NCBI RefSeq assembly: GCF_024346055.1
Contig: NZ_JAGQCH010000010.1
Coordinates: 43,796-107,795 of the forward strand
Direction: 5' to 3'
Source: Cyanobium sp. Cruz CV13-4-11
Lineage (GTDB): Bacteria > Cyanobacteriota > Cyanobacteriia > PCC-6307 > Cyanobiaceae
Length of the DNA: 64,000 nucleotides
Shown: positions 26,458-35,068 of the stretch, one piece after another
Layout: each line of letters opens with the position of its first letter
How positions within the stretch are numbered: the stretch's first letter is position 1
The notes under the pieces: model-generated
What the model was told of the DNA's origin: nothing
Database searches by the model: none
The model's input: the letters and a program-made list of their open reading frames with translations, nothing else
Translations under genes and position numbers: made by a program

Positions 26458-27705
26458 TTGATCGTGAACATGCTGAAACGCTACTGGAGCCAACTGATCG
26501 GCATTGGGATCGACAGGAAAACACCTGCCACCGAGACTCGGCAGATTGTGTTCCTGAATGCTGTTGTGCTACTGGTGCTCATCCTCGTCGCCCAAAACCT
26601 GGCGCTTGGCTTGATCTTTCAGGTGCCAGCTTCGCTATTGCTCCTTTTTGTGGCCCATGGTCTGTTCATCGGCATTGTTCTGCTCTGGAACAAGCTCAGG
26701 CTTTACCTGCTGGCCAGGGTCTGGTTTGCAGTGGCCGCAACCCTGTTCCTGAGCACCTATCAGGTCCTGATGGGCACAGAATCGCGCTGGGACGTGTTTC
26801 TGGTCGTCTGCGTGTTCTTGCAGTGTCTGATGTTTCCGGCAACGCAACGGCGCTGGATGTTTGCGGTGATGATCTTCACGGGGGTCTGCTTCTTCGCTGT
26901 CGATTTCGCCTTGCCTGTGCCGCCGAAGGGTCTCATGCAGAACCTGTCAGCCAATTACTGGGCGATGGGAAAGGCTGGCAACCTGGCGGGCTTCCTGTTT
27001 TGCGGTATCGCCATGGGGAGCGTGGCCTTCCAGGTGATCAACCGAGCCGAACGCAATCTGGCCATCGAGCGTGACCGCTCAGATCGCTTGCTCACAAACA
27101 TTCTCCCGGTTCCGATCGCGGAGCGACTGAAGCAAAGCCACGCTCTCATCGCTGACAATTTTGACGAAACAACGGTTCTGTTTGCAGACATCGTTGGATT
27201 TACGCGCTACACAGAGACCGTCAGCCCAACAGCGTTGGTCACGTTATTGAATTCAGTCTTCACTCAGTTCGATGACCTCAGCCAAAAGCATCGGGCCGAG
27301 AAAATTAAAACCATCGGCGATGCCTACATGGCCGTTGCCGGAGTGCCTACCCGAAGCTCCAACCATGCCGAGCAGATGGCGGCAATGGCGCTGGACATGC
27401 AGCAGGTCATTAAGCAGCACAACAACGAAACGGGGCAGTCGTTGCAGATCAGAATTGGCCTCCATTCCGGGCCTGTGATAGCCGGTGTGATCGGTAAGCG
27501 AAAGTTCGCTTACGACCTATGGGGTGACACCGTGAACACGGCTTCCAGGATGGAATCGCATGGCGTTCCTGGAGAAATCCAGGTGACGCCAGAGACCCAC
27601 GCGCTACTCAATTCCAGTTACCGTTTCGAAGAGCGCGGCCTCATCGACATCAAAAGCAAAGGCCCCATCAAGGTCTTTTTGCTGAAGGGCAAGCGGTCAG
27701 CTTGA
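26458..27705 (+). CDS. Membrane-bound class III adenylate/guanylate cyclase
   Basis: 415 residues: six N-terminal membrane helices (about 25-190), a short linker and a class III cyclase catalytic domain. The metal Asp residues lie in LFADIVGFTRY and IKTIGDAYMAV, whose Lys in EKIKTIGD is the adenine-selecting position. The YDLWGDTVNTASRM block supplies the second base-contacting Asp plus the Asn/Arg transition-state pair, so cAMP is the likely product. The membrane part may be a sensor. The start is uncertain (TTG 26458, GTG 26464 or ATG 26470). Confidence 0.88.
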   Translation: MIVNMLKRYWSQLIGIGIDRKTPATETRQIVFLNAVVLLVLILVAQNLALGLIFQVPASLLLLFVAHGLFIGIVLLWNKLRLYLLARVWFAVAATLFLSTYQVLMGTESRWDVFLVVCVFLQCLMFPATQRRWMFAVMIFTGVCFFAVDFALPVPPKGLMQNLSANYWAMGKAGNLAGFLFCGIAMGSVAFQVINRAERNLAIERDRSDRLLTNILPVPIAERLKQSHALIADNFDETTVLFADIVGFTRYTETVSPTALVTLLNSVFTQFDDLSQKHRAEKIKTIGDAYMAVAGVPTRSSNHAEQMAAMALDMQQVIKQHNNETGQSLQIRIGLHSGPVIAGVIGKRKFAYDLWGDTVNTASRMESHGVPGEIQVTPETHALLNSSYRFEERGLIDIKSKGPIKVFLLKGKRSA

Positions 27706-27867
27706 CGTCAGCACCGCTGTCGCTGCGGTCGCTCGAGCGAGGCTCAGGCTGAATCAGACAAACCGGCGAGCCGCCCATGCGTCTGGGGGCATAGGGCAAA
27801 AAGCCGGCCAACGGGCCCTGGTTGATCCAGGGGATCGGCACGGACGGGGTTGGGTGAAGCTGCCGAT

Positions 27868-28227
27868 TCAGCCCCCTGCCGTTCCTTCCCAGGCCCCCGG
27901 ATCCAGGAACGTCTCCGCCGGCAGCGGTCCCGCCAGGCGCCGCTCGTCGCTGGGGTTGAGGGGCCCGGCCAGCAGTTCGGCCGCCGCGATCCGGGCCGAG
28001 GCCGGCAGGGCCGGCTGGTCGGGGTCGAAGGCGGTGGGGTGGGTGACGCTGCTGGAGAAGCCACGGAAGATCAGCAGCTCGAACGGTTCGTCCTCCCCCG
28101 GCTCCGGCAGCGGCAGGGTGCCCACCAGGCGCAGCACCCGGTCGGGGCGCTGGCGGCTGATCTCTTCCAGCGCGGCCAGCAGGGCGGCAACGGAGGGGGA
28201 AGCGGCGTCGGGCGTGGTGTCGGTCAT
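27868..28227 (-). CDS. Conserved cyanobacterial hypothetical protein
   Basis: 119 residues. The core RPDRVLRLVGTLPLPEPGEDEPFELLIFRGFSSSVTHPTAFDPD is a pattern I know from small cyanobacterial proteins of unknown function (possibly DUF7734). The C-terminal part is Pro/Ala-rich. Start at ATG 28227, 23 nt after the stop of the DUF3177 gene on the same strand, so they are likely co-transcribed. No enzymatic motif. Confidence 0.7.
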   Translation of the reverse strand: MTDTTPDAASPSVAALLAALEEISRQRPDRVLRLVGTLPLPEPGEDEPFELLIFRGFSSSVTHPTAFDPDQPALPASARIAAAELLAGPLNPSDERRLAGPLPAETFLDPGAWEGTAGG

Positions 28228-28250
28228 GGGGGACAGCACCGAAGCAACAC

Positions 28251-28868
28251 TCAGAACTCGCCGGCCACCCGGCCCAGCCGCGGCAGGCGCACCACCAGCC
28301 ACTGGAGCAGTCCCACCACGTAGGCCACCAGGGCCGCGTAGCCCACGAAGGCGGCCACCCCCGTCGTCCACTCCCCGCCGAACACGAAGGCGAACACCTT
28401 GGCCACCACACCGTGCAGCCCCAGGGGCGCCTCCTGCCAGACCCGGCAGAGGGGCAACGTGGCGCCGGCGCCGCCCATGCAGGGCAGGGCGGTCACGGCC
28501 AGGCTCGCCCCGGCCAGCGACAGCAGGGTCAGGCTCCAGCGCCAGAGGCGCAGGGTGAGGGGCAGGGCCCGCCAGGGGGGCATGTCGGCCAGCTCCTCGT
28601 TGAGATCGACCCAGAACCACAGGCTGGCCACCACCAGCAGGGGCGCCACCACCAGCAGCAGAAAGCCGGTGGGGCGGTTACCCGTGAGCAGCAGCAGGGC
28701 GATCAGCTGCAGGCTGGCCACCTTCCAATAGAGGCCCATCAGGCGCACCAGCGCCTGCTCCCGGCGGAGGGCCGCCCAGAGGAGCAGCACCAGCGGTAGC
28801 CCCACGGCGAACAGCATTCCCAGCCGCACGTCGAGCCAGACCAGGGAGCGATAGAGCTGTTCCGGCAC
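28251..28868 (-). CDS. DUF3177 family membrane protein
   Basis: About 205 residues with five membrane helices (PLVLLLWAAL, LLVVAPLLVVASLWFWV, LLSLAGASLAVTALP, FVGYAALVAYVVGLLQWLVV). The start PEQLYRSLVWLDVRLGMLFAVGLPL is the family hallmark. A GTG at 28868 gives the expected N terminus; the frame continues far upstream but overlaps the FIST gene antisense. The family is nearly exclusive to cyanobacteria. Function unknown. Confidence 0.82.
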   Translation of the reverse strand: MPEQLYRSLVWLDVRLGMLFAVGLPLVLLLWAALRREQALVRLMGLYWKVASLQLIALLLLTGNRPTGFLLLVVAPLLVVASLWFWVDLNEELADMPPWRALPLTLRLWRWSLTLLSLAGASLAVTALPCMGGAGATLPLCRVWQEAPLGLHGVVAKVFAFVFGGEWTTGVAAFVGYAALVAYVVGLLQWLVVRLPRLGRVAGEF

Positions 28869-28928
28869 GTCCGCTCGGTTCGGTAAGGCGCCATTATCCG
28901 TGTGCCCCCCAGGCGATAGGGTCCGGTG

Positions 28929-30248
28929 ATGGGTTCCCTTCCCTCCTTTCCCTGGTTGCAACGCCGTCCTGGCGGCCCCTGGTGCCGCACCGCCCTGGGC
29001 CGGGACAGCTCGCTTCAGGAAGCGGTCAACCAGGTGTTCGAGCAGCTCCGGGGTGCCCCGGAGGCCGACCTGGCCCTGGTGTTCGCCTCCGCCAGCTACG
29101 CCAGCGACCTGCCCCGCCTGCTGCCCCTGCTGCAGCAGAAGCTCAGCGCCGCCCACTGGCTGGGCTGCGTCGGCGGCGGCGTGGTGGGCACCGATCCAGC
29201 CGGCGCGCCCCATGAGATCGAGCACCAGCCGGCCCTGGCGGTCACCCTGCTGCGGCTGCCCGGCGCCAGCCTGCGCCCCTTCGCCATCGACACCACCGCC
29301 CTGCCCGACCTCGATGGTCCGGCCGAGCCCTGGCGCGAGCGGGTGGGGGCCGAGCTGGAGGAGGGCCAGTCGATGCTGCTGCTGCTCGATCCCACCGGCA
29401 CCGCCATCAACGACCTGATCAGCGGCCTCGATTACGCCTACCCCAACACCACCAAGGTGGGCGGCATCGCCGGCCCCCACAGCGCCGCCCACGGCTCGCT
29501 GCTCTTCGGCAGCGGTGGTTCTGGCGACAGCGACCCTGCCGACACCGTCCGCACCGGTGCGGTGGGCTGCCTGATCAGCGGCTCCTGGCGTCTCGATCCG
29601 CTGGTGGCCCAGGGCTGCCGGCCGATCGGCCCGGTGCTGGAGGTGGAGCAGGCCCAGCGCAACGTGGTGATCGAGGTGAGCTGCGGCAGCACCCGCAACA
29701 GCCCCGTGGCGGCGTTGCAGTCGATCCTCACCGACCTCACCCCGGCCGAGCGGGAGCAGGTGAAGCACTCCCTGTTCCTCGGCGTGGGACGCAGCGACTT
29801 CAGCCTCCCCAGCGCCGCCCTCACCCCCGTGACAGAGGCGCCCGGGTCCTTCCTGGTGCGCAACCTGATCGGCGTCGATCCCCGCAACGGGGCGGTGGCG
29901 GTGGGCGAACGCATGCGCGTCGGCCAGAAGGTGCAGTTCCAGCTCCGCGATGCCGATGCCTCCCGGGACGAATCCCGCCAGTTGCTGGCCCGCCAGTCAC
30001 GGCGCCGCAGTGAGCCCCTGGCCGCCTTCCTGTTCGCCTGTCTGGGGCGGGGCGAAGGCCTCTACGGCGAGGTCGACGGCGACGTGAGCCTCTGCCGGGA
30101 GGTGTTCGGCACCGTGCCCATCGCCGGCCTGTTCTGCAACGGCGAGATCGGCCCGGTGGGCGGCACCACCCACCTGCACGGCTACACCGCCAGCTGGGGG
30201 TTCCTGGTGCCGAACGAGCCGCCCGGGGGCGACGCCACACCGCTCTGA
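28929..30248 (+). CDS. FIST domain signal-sensor protein
   Basis: About 439 residues with FIST_N (roughly 25-220; DLALVFASASYASDLPRLLPLL, HWLGCVGGGVVG) and FIST_C (240-420; RIPF-like FLVRNLIGVDP, GLFCNGEIGPVGG, LHGYTASWG). FIST domains are thought to bind small ligands such as amino acids, usually upstream of signalling domains; here the protein is stand-alone. First gene of a four-gene operon: its TGA overlaps the trmB start by one base. ATG 28929 or GTG 28926. Confidence 0.88.
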   Translation: MGSLPSFPWLQRRPGGPWCRTALGRDSSLQEAVNQVFEQLRGAPEADLALVFASASYASDLPRLLPLLQQKLSAAHWLGCVGGGVVGTDPAGAPHEIEHQPALAVTLLRLPGASLRPFAIDTTALPDLDGPAEPWRERVGAELEEGQSMLLLLDPTGTAINDLISGLDYAYPNTTKVGGIAGPHSAAHGSLLFGSGGSGDSDPADTVRTGAVGCLISGSWRLDPLVAQGCRPIGPVLEVEQAQRNVVIEVSCGSTRNSPVAALQSILTDLTPAEREQVKHSLFLGVGRSDFSLPSAALTPVTEAPGSFLVRNLIGVDPRNGAVAVGERMRVGQKVQFQLRDADASRDESRQLLARQSRRRSEPLAAFLFACLGRGEGLYGEVDGDVSLCREVFGTVPIAGLFCNGEIGPVGGTTHLHGYTASWGFLVPNEPPGGDATPL

Positions 30249-30964
30249 TGGTGCGCCAGCACGTCAATCCCCTCAGCCGGATCCACCAGCTGGCACGGCC
30301 CCTGCCGCCGCTGATCGAGCTGTTCGCCGATCCCTCCCTGCCCCTGCATCTGGATATCGGCTCGGCCCGGGGCCGTTTCCTGCTGGCCATGGCCCCCCTG
30401 GCACCACAGCGCAACCACCTGGGCCTGGAGATCCGCCGGACCCTGGTGGAGGCCGCCGAGGACGACCGCCGCCGCGACGGGCTGACCAACCTGCGCTTCC
30501 TCTACGGCAACGCCAACGTCAACCTGCCGCAGTGGCTGGCGCTGCTGAGCGCGGGTCAGCTGGAGCTGGTCACCCTGCAGTTCCCCGACCCCTGGTTCAA
30601 GCTGCGCCACCGCAAGCGCCGGGTGCTGCAGCCCGCCCTGCTGCTGGCGATCGCCGCGGCCCTGGCCCCCCGCCGGTCCCTGTTCCTGCAGAGCGATGTG
30701 GAGGCGCTGATCGCCCCGATGCGGCAGCTGGTGGAGGCCAGCGGCGCCTTCGAGCTGGCCGGGCCCGAGGAATGCGGCCCCGAGCGGAATCCCCTGCCGG
30801 TGGCCACCGAACGGGAAGGTCAGGTGCTGACCGAGGGCAAGCCGGTGCACCGCAGCCTCTACCGCCGCAACAGCGCCCCCCTGCCGCCACTGGCCGATCT
30901 GGAAGCCCAGCTGGAACCCACCACCAGTGGCGTCGATAATCGCCTCGACGCTGCAGCGGATTGA
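30248..30964 (+). CDS. trmB: tRNA (guanine-46-N7)-methyltransferase
   Basis: It methylates G46 in the tRNA variable loop with SAM. The SAM site is LHLDIGSARGRFLL, followed by HLGLEIR and the family signature LQFPDPWFKLRHRKRRVL. At the C terminus, TEREGQVLTEGKPVHRSLYRR is standard. It overlaps both neighbours by single bases (TGATG), with the FIST gene before and ictB after, so translation is coupled throughout. Confidence 0.94.
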   Translation: MVRQHVNPLSRIHQLARPLPPLIELFADPSLPLHLDIGSARGRFLLAMAPLAPQRNHLGLEIRRTLVEAAEDDRRRDGLTNLRFLYGNANVNLPQWLALLSAGQLELVTLQFPDPWFKLRHRKRRVLQPALLLAIAAALAPRRSLFLQSDVEALIAPMRQLVEASGAFELAGPEECGPERNPLPVATEREGQVLTEGKPVHRSLYRRNSAPLPPLADLEAQLEPTTSGVDNRLDAAAD

Positions 30965-32280
30965 TGGTGCCTGCCCCCGCTCCCGTGCCCCTGCTGCTGC
31001 GCTGGCAGGGGCTGCTGGCCGGCCGGCCCGCCGGCCGACTCGGCGCCCATCTGCCCCTGGTGGCGGGCTGGATCCTCTGCGCCCTGATGGCCGGCCTGCC
31101 CCTGGTGACCCGGGCGGGTCTGAGCCTGCTGATCGCCGCCTCCGCCCTGCTCTGGGTGGTCTGGGCCCTGCGCACCCCGCCGGGTCGCCTCGGCGCCATC
31201 AACATCTGGCTGCTGCTGGTGATCGCGGTGGCCGTGGTGGCCACCGGCTTCTCGCCCGTGCCCAAGGCCGCCCTGGTGGGGCTGTTCAAGCTGCTCAGCT
31301 ACCTGAGCGTCTATGCCCTGATGCGTCAGCTGCTGGCCACCGCCCCGGTCTGGTGGGACCGGCTGGTGGGCGCCCTGCTGGCCGGCGAGCTGGTCACCAG
31401 CGTGATCGGCATCCGCCAGCTCTACGAAGCCCCCGGGGCCCTGGCCCGCTGGTCGGACAACAACTCGGTGGCCGAGGGCACGGTGCGCATCTACAGCACC
31501 CTGGAGAACCCCAACCTGCTGGGGGGTTACCTGCTGCCGATCCTGCCCCTGGCCGTGGTGGCGCTGCTGCGCTGGCAGGGGCGGGGCCGGCGCCTGTTCG
31601 CCCTGGCCAGCCTGGTGCTGGGCCTGGTGGCCCTGGTGCTCACCTACAGCCGCGGCGCCTGGATGGGGATGGTGGCCTCCCTCGGCCTGCTGGCCCTGCT
31701 GCTGGTGCTGCGCCAGACCCGCGACTGGCCGCCGTTGTGGCGGCGCCTGTTCCCCCTGCTGCTCCTGGTGGGCGCCACCGTGGTGCTGGTTGTGTTGGTC
31801 ACCCAGGTGGAGCCCCTGCGGGTGCGGGTGATGAGCCTGGTGGCGGGCCGGGAGGACAGCTCCAACAACTTCCGCATCAACGTCTGGACCTCCGCCCTGG
31901 CGATGATCCAGGACCGCCCCTGGATCGGCATCGGCCCGGGCAACAGCGCCTTCAACCTCATCTATCCGCTGTATCAGCAGCCCAAGTTCAACGCCCTCAG
32001 TGCCTACTCGATCCCCCTCGAGCTGCTGGTGGAAGCCGGCATCCCCGGGCTGCTCGCCGGGCTGGGCCTGCTGCTGAGCGCCGTGAAGGTGGGCCTGGGC
32101 CAGTGGCGCAGCAGCGCCCCCCTGGCCCTGCCCAGCCTGGCGGCGGTGGCCGTGTTCGCGGCCCTCGGGGTGCAGGGCCTCACCGACACGATCTTCTTCC
32201 GGCCGGAGGTGCAGCTGATCGGTCTGTTCAGCCTGGCCACCCTGGCGGCCGCCGCCCGACCGGCAGAGCCACAGCCGTGA
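30964..32280 (+). CDS. ictB: IctB family membrane protein (O-antigen ligase-like)
   Basis: 438 residues with about eleven membrane helices and one large outer loop with RIYSTLENPNLLGGYLLPILPL. The Wzy/O-antigen ligase region shows LTYSRGAWMGM, INVWTSALAMIQDRPWIGIGPGNSAFNLIYP and the late IPLELLVEAGIPGLL. IctB was first proposed as a bicarbonate transporter in Synechococcus; that role is disputed, and the fold suggests a glycan ligase or polymerase. Both readings remain open. One-base overlap with trmB. Confidence 0.88.
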   Translation: MVPAPAPVPLLLRWQGLLAGRPAGRLGAHLPLVAGWILCALMAGLPLVTRAGLSLLIAASALLWVVWALRTPPGRLGAINIWLLLVIAVAVVATGFSPVPKAALVGLFKLLSYLSVYALMRQLLATAPVWWDRLVGALLAGELVTSVIGIRQLYEAPGALARWSDNNSVAEGTVRIYSTLENPNLLGGYLLPILPLAVVALLRWQGRGRRLFALASLVLGLVALVLTYSRGAWMGMVASLGLLALLLVLRQTRDWPPLWRRLFPLLLLVGATVVLVVLVTQVEPLRVRVMSLVAGREDSSNNFRINVWTSALAMIQDRPWIGIGPGNSAFNLIYPLYQQPKFNALSAYSIPLELLVEAGIPGLLAGLGLLLSAVKVGLGQWRSSAPLALPSLAAVAVFAALGVQGLTDTIFFRPEVQLIGLFSLATLAAAARPAEPQP

Positions 32281-33245
32281 GGCTGATCGCCGGCTTCGAC
32301 GCCGGCCAGACCCACACCAGCTGCCGCCTGGCCCTGGCGCAGGACGGCCAGGTGATTGGCGAAGGGGACGGCCCCGGGGTCTGCCACCTGGCGGCCCCGG
32401 AGGGTCCCGCACGCTTTGGCGCCGCCCTGCGCCAGAGCCTGGAGCGGGCCATGGCCGGCGTGAAGGGCGGCAGCCCGGCCGCCGTGCTGGTGGCGGCCGC
32501 CGTGGGGGCCAGCGGCATCGAGCAGGGCTCCCCGGTGCAGGCCCAGGGCCAGGCCCTGGCGGCGGATGCCCTGGGACTACCCCTGGAGCGGGTGGCGGTC
32601 AGCGGCGATGAGCGCACCGCCCTGCGCGGGGCCTTCCCTGACGGGGCCGGCATCGTGGTGATCAGCGGCACCGGCACCATCGCCGTCGGCCGCGACGGGA
32701 GCGGGCGCGAGCACCGCTGCGCTGGCTGGGGCTGGCTGCTGGATGGGGCCGGCTCAGCCATGGACATCGGCCGGGACGGCCTGGCCCTGAGCCTGCAGAT
32801 GGCTGATGGCCGCCTCGCCGACGCGCCCCTGCGGCGGGCCCTGTGGGCCGCCCTGGAGCTCGACCCGGACGATCCAGGTTCAGCGCAGCGGCTCAAGGCC
32901 CTGGTGGTGGCGGCCAGCTTCGGCCCCGCCGGCTTCGCCCGGCTGGCGCCGGTGGTCGATCAACAAGCCGGGGCCGGCGAAACGGTGGCCATCGCGGTGA
33001 TGGAGCGCAACGCTGCTGCACTGGCGGCCATGGCGACAGGCGTGGCCAGGGGCCTGGATCTGGTGGGGCCGCCGGTGTGCCCGATGGGCGGGGCGCTGCG
33101 CCACCTGGAACAGTTGCGCCGCCCCTTCGCCCGAAGCCTGGAGCTGGCCGTGCCCAGCAGCCGGCTGGTGACGGCCGCCGGCGATGCCTGCCAGGGCGCC
33201 CTGGCGATGGCGGCCTCCCTGCAGGCGGGACCTCAGCCGGCCTGA
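32277..33245 (+). CDS. BadF/BadG/BcrA-type ATPase, N-acetylglucosamine kinase-like
   Basis: 322 residues with the actin-like ATPase fold. The phosphate-1 loop is AGFDAGQTHTSCRLAL, with SGDERTALRGAF, the phosphate-2 loop VVISGTGTIAVGRD, GWGWLLDGAGSAMDIG and the adenosine motif PVCPMGGALRHL. Single-domain proteins like this are mostly amino-sugar kinases. The GTG start overlaps the ictB stop by 4 nt (GTGA). Its 3' end overlaps the convergent HupE gene by 13 nt. Confidence 0.85.
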   Translation: MRLIAGFDAGQTHTSCRLALAQDGQVIGEGDGPGVCHLAAPEGPARFGAALRQSLERAMAGVKGGSPAAVLVAAAVGASGIEQGSPVQAQGQALAADALGLPLERVAVSGDERTALRGAFPDGAGIVVISGTGTIAVGRDGSGREHRCAGWGWLLDGAGSAMDIGRDGLALSLQMADGRLADAPLRRALWAALELDPDDPGSAQRLKALVVAASFGPAGFARLAPVVDQQAGAGETVAIAVMERNAAALAAMATGVARGLDLVGPPVCPMGGALRHLEQLRRPFARSLELAVPSSRLVTAAGDACQGALAMAASLQAGPQPA

Positions 33246-33841
33246 GCGGCCAGGGGAACCAGGGCCAGGGCGCCACCGAGCACGGCCAGCAGCAAGGCCA
33301 GGCGGGTGGTCCAGACCAGGGGCAGGCGGCGCAGCGCCAGGAACGAACCACCGCCCACCAGCAGCGAGGCCGCCAGGGCCCCCGCCCACCAGCCCAGGGC
33401 TGAGCCATCCACCGGTGCCTCACCGCCGTGCAGCAGGGCGTGGAGGGCAACAGCACCGGCCACCAGGGTGCCGGCGAAGGCCAGCCCTGGGCTGCGGCCA
33501 TCCCGGTGGGAGCGCAGGATCAGCAGCGCCACCGCCGAGATCGCCAGGGCCGCCAGCACCTCGGCGAAGGGCAGGGCGAAGCCCATGGCACCGGCCAGGC
33601 CCCCCAGCACAGCACCGGCCAGGCCCCAGAGCAGCAGCTCGGCGGACACGTAGGACGCGGCCGCACCCACGCCGATCAGCAGCAACAGGTGATCGACGCC
33701 GGTGATGGGGTGGAGGAAGCCGTGGCCGAGGCCGCCGTGGGCCAGGCCGTGGGCCTGGGCCGGCTGGCCGATCAGCACGAAACCGAGGGCGGCCGCGCCC
33801 CCCAGAAGGATCCAGGAGCGGAGGCCGGAGAAGTGGGTCAT
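33233..33841 (-). CDS. HupE/UreJ family metal transporter (copy 1), riboswitch-controlled
   Basis: About 202 residues. A signal-like first helix (ILLGGAAALGFVLIGQPAQA) leads to HGLAHGGLGHGFLHPITGVDHLLLLIGVGAAASY, the His-rich metal motif of HupE/UreJ, then six helices. These are secondary nickel or cobalt importers. The upstream cobalamin-type leader argues for cobalt: the cell would import cobalt when B12 runs short. ATG 33841 is chosen because the signal segment starts there. Overlaps the kinase gene tail to tail by 13 nt. Confidence 0.87.
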   Translation of the reverse strand: MTHFSGLRSWILLGGAAALGFVLIGQPAQAHGLAHGGLGHGFLHPITGVDHLLLLIGVGAAASYVSAELLLWGLAGAVLGGLAGAMGFALPFAEVLAALAISAVALLILRSHRDGRSPGLAFAGTLVAGAVALHALLHGGEAPVDGSALGWWAGALAASLLVGGGSFLALRRLPLVWTTRLALLLAVLGGALALVPLAAQAG

Positions 33842-33885
33842 CGAGGGTCCCGGTCCGCGCCGGGGATGGAAGGAACGGTTCACGG

Positions 33886-34012
33886 CGAGCGTTCTGGCTG
33901 AGGGTGACCCCATCACAGCTGCGGGACAGCGCCGGAATGACGACGGGGCGAACCCAGCCGTGCACCGGACTTTCCTCGTTTCCTCCCGGAGGTGAACCCC
34001 GGGAACCGTCCA
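33886..34012 (-). promoter_or_regulatory. Cobalamin riboswitch (minus strand, before HupE copy 1)
   Basis: Read on the minus strand this leader has the AdoCbl riboswitch core in order: GGAGGAAACGAGGAAAG, then TCCGGTGCACGG, then the B12 box TCCGGCGCTGTCCCGCAGC, CTGTGATGG and AGCCAGAACGC. The box is the consensus GCxGTCCCGC-x-CTGT. It ends about 45 nt before the HupE ATG, the normal spacing for translational or transcriptional control. Boundaries are approximate. Confidence 0.82.
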
Positions 34013-34084
34013 CCCATTGTGACCGCAGCCGGTGACGTTGCCGCCCGATGACCGCAGCTTCTGACCGGGAAGGGGAGAGGATGG

Positions 34085-34222
34085 CGCCCAGGAGGTTCCT
34101 CCCCTTCACGGGGAGGACGCAAGGAGGAAAGGCGGTGAGGGGTAGCCCGAGTCCGCCGCTGTCCCGCAGCTGTGATGGACACCAGGCTTCCCGGCCCGGC
34201 GTCCTCAGTCAGAACGCTCACC
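34085..34222 (+). promoter_or_regulatory. Cobalamin riboswitch (plus strand, before HupE copy 2)
   Basis: The plus strand shows AGGAGGTTCCTCC, GCAAGGAGGAAAGGCGGTG, the B12 box AGTCCGCCGCTGTCCCGC, AGCTGTGATGG, CCAGGCTTCCC and AGTCAGAACGC. The box and its flanks match the copy on the opposite strand almost exactly (CGCTGTCCCGCAGCTGTGAT is shared). It ends about 45 nt before the second HupE ATG. Boundaries are approximate. Confidence 0.85.
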
Positions 34223-34266
34223 CCCACTCGACCCCATTTCCTGCCGGCGAGGACCGGAGATTTCCC

Positions 34267-34914
34267 ATGAACCTGCCTTCTTTGGCTGAGCGGAGCGGCG
34301 TCCGGCCCATCGCCACGCCCATCGCCACGCCCATTGCCCTGGTCGCCCTGGTCGCCCTGCCCCTGCTGCTGGCGGCCCCGGCCTCGGCGCACCACGTGAT
34401 GGATCTGACCGGCCTGAAGCCCGGCCCCCTCACTGGGGTGCTGAGCGGCCTGGCCCACCCGATCCTTGGCCCCGACCACCTGCTGTTCCTGCTGGCGATC
34501 GGCCTGGTGGGCATCGTCCACCCCTTCCGCTGGGTGCTGGCCCTGCTGGGCTGCGGCCTGGTGGGCAATGCCCTGGGGCTGGCCCTTCCCGGCCTCACCT
34601 GGGTCGAGCCGCTGGTGGCCCTGTCGGTGGCCCTCACCGGCCTGGTGCTGGCCCGCCGCCTGCCACCGGCCGTGCTGGTGCCCGCCTTCCTGCTGCACGG
34701 CTACGCCCTCAGCGGCGCCGTGATCGGCTGGGAACCGGCCCCGATCGGCTTCTATCTGGCCGGTCTGCTGGTGAGCCAGACCCTGCTGCTGGTGGTGGCC
34801 CTGACGGCCGTGCGGCGCTGGCGCCAGAACGCCTCCAGCGGTGCGGTGAGCCTGACCGCCGGCCTGCTGATGGGCATCGGCCTGGCCTTCACCTGGTCGG
34901 CCCTGGTGGCCTGA
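34267..34914 (+). CDS. HupE/UreJ family metal transporter (copy 2), riboswitch-controlled
   Basis: About 215 residues. A signal peptide (ending APASA-HHV) is followed by the metal motif GLAHPILGPDHLLFLLAIGLVGI and about six helices. It is a distant paralogue of the divergent copy: the same fold and His motif, but otherwise low similarity. The B12-type leader suggests cobalt uptake. The repeated IATPIATPIA near residue 15 comes from a small tandem repeat in the DNA. ATG 34267 is chosen from the signal peptide. Confidence 0.87.
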   Translation: MNLPSLAERSGVRPIATPIATPIALVALVALPLLLAAPASAHHVMDLTGLKPGPLTGVLSGLAHPILGPDHLLFLLAIGLVGIVHPFRWVLALLGCGLVGNALGLALPGLTWVEPLVALSVALTGLVLARRLPPAVLVPAFLLHGYALSGAVIGWEPAPIGFYLAGLLVSQTLLLVVALTAVRRWRQNASSGAVSLTAGLLMGIGLAFTWSALVA

Positions 34915-34956
34915 GCCTCAGGTGCCCAGCAGGGCGGTGCACTCCAGCCGCTGGCT

Positions 34957-35068
34957 GAGGGCCCGCTACGGTTTCGCCTGCACCCGGGCCGATGAAGAGG
35001 AACGGCACCTGCTGGAGCAGGCCGCCCACTTCACGGCCCAGGAGCTGGTGAGCGTCCAGAGCGCCTAG
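34957..35068 (+). pseudogene. Short C-terminal gene scrap
   Basis: A plus frame ending at a TAG (35066-35068) reads LRARYGFACTRADEEER then HLLEQAAHFTAQELVSVQS. It looks like a helical protein tail with no start codon or upstream domain. It directly abuts the end of the minus-strand TMEM175 gene. Family not recognised. Confidence 0.3.

Noticed and set aside
28869..29768. Long upstream extension of the DUF3177 frame
   Set aside because: It lies antisense to the FIST gene and has no family match; the GTG at 28868 fits the family N terminus.
30927..32276. N-terminal extension of the BadF-type kinase frame
   Set aside because: It is an out-of-frame reading of ictB; the kinase starts at the GTG at 32277.
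30859..32412. Minus-strand frame of 517 codons opposite ictB
   Set aside because: Composition of Gln, His and Gly only; opposite a gene with clear helices and motifs.
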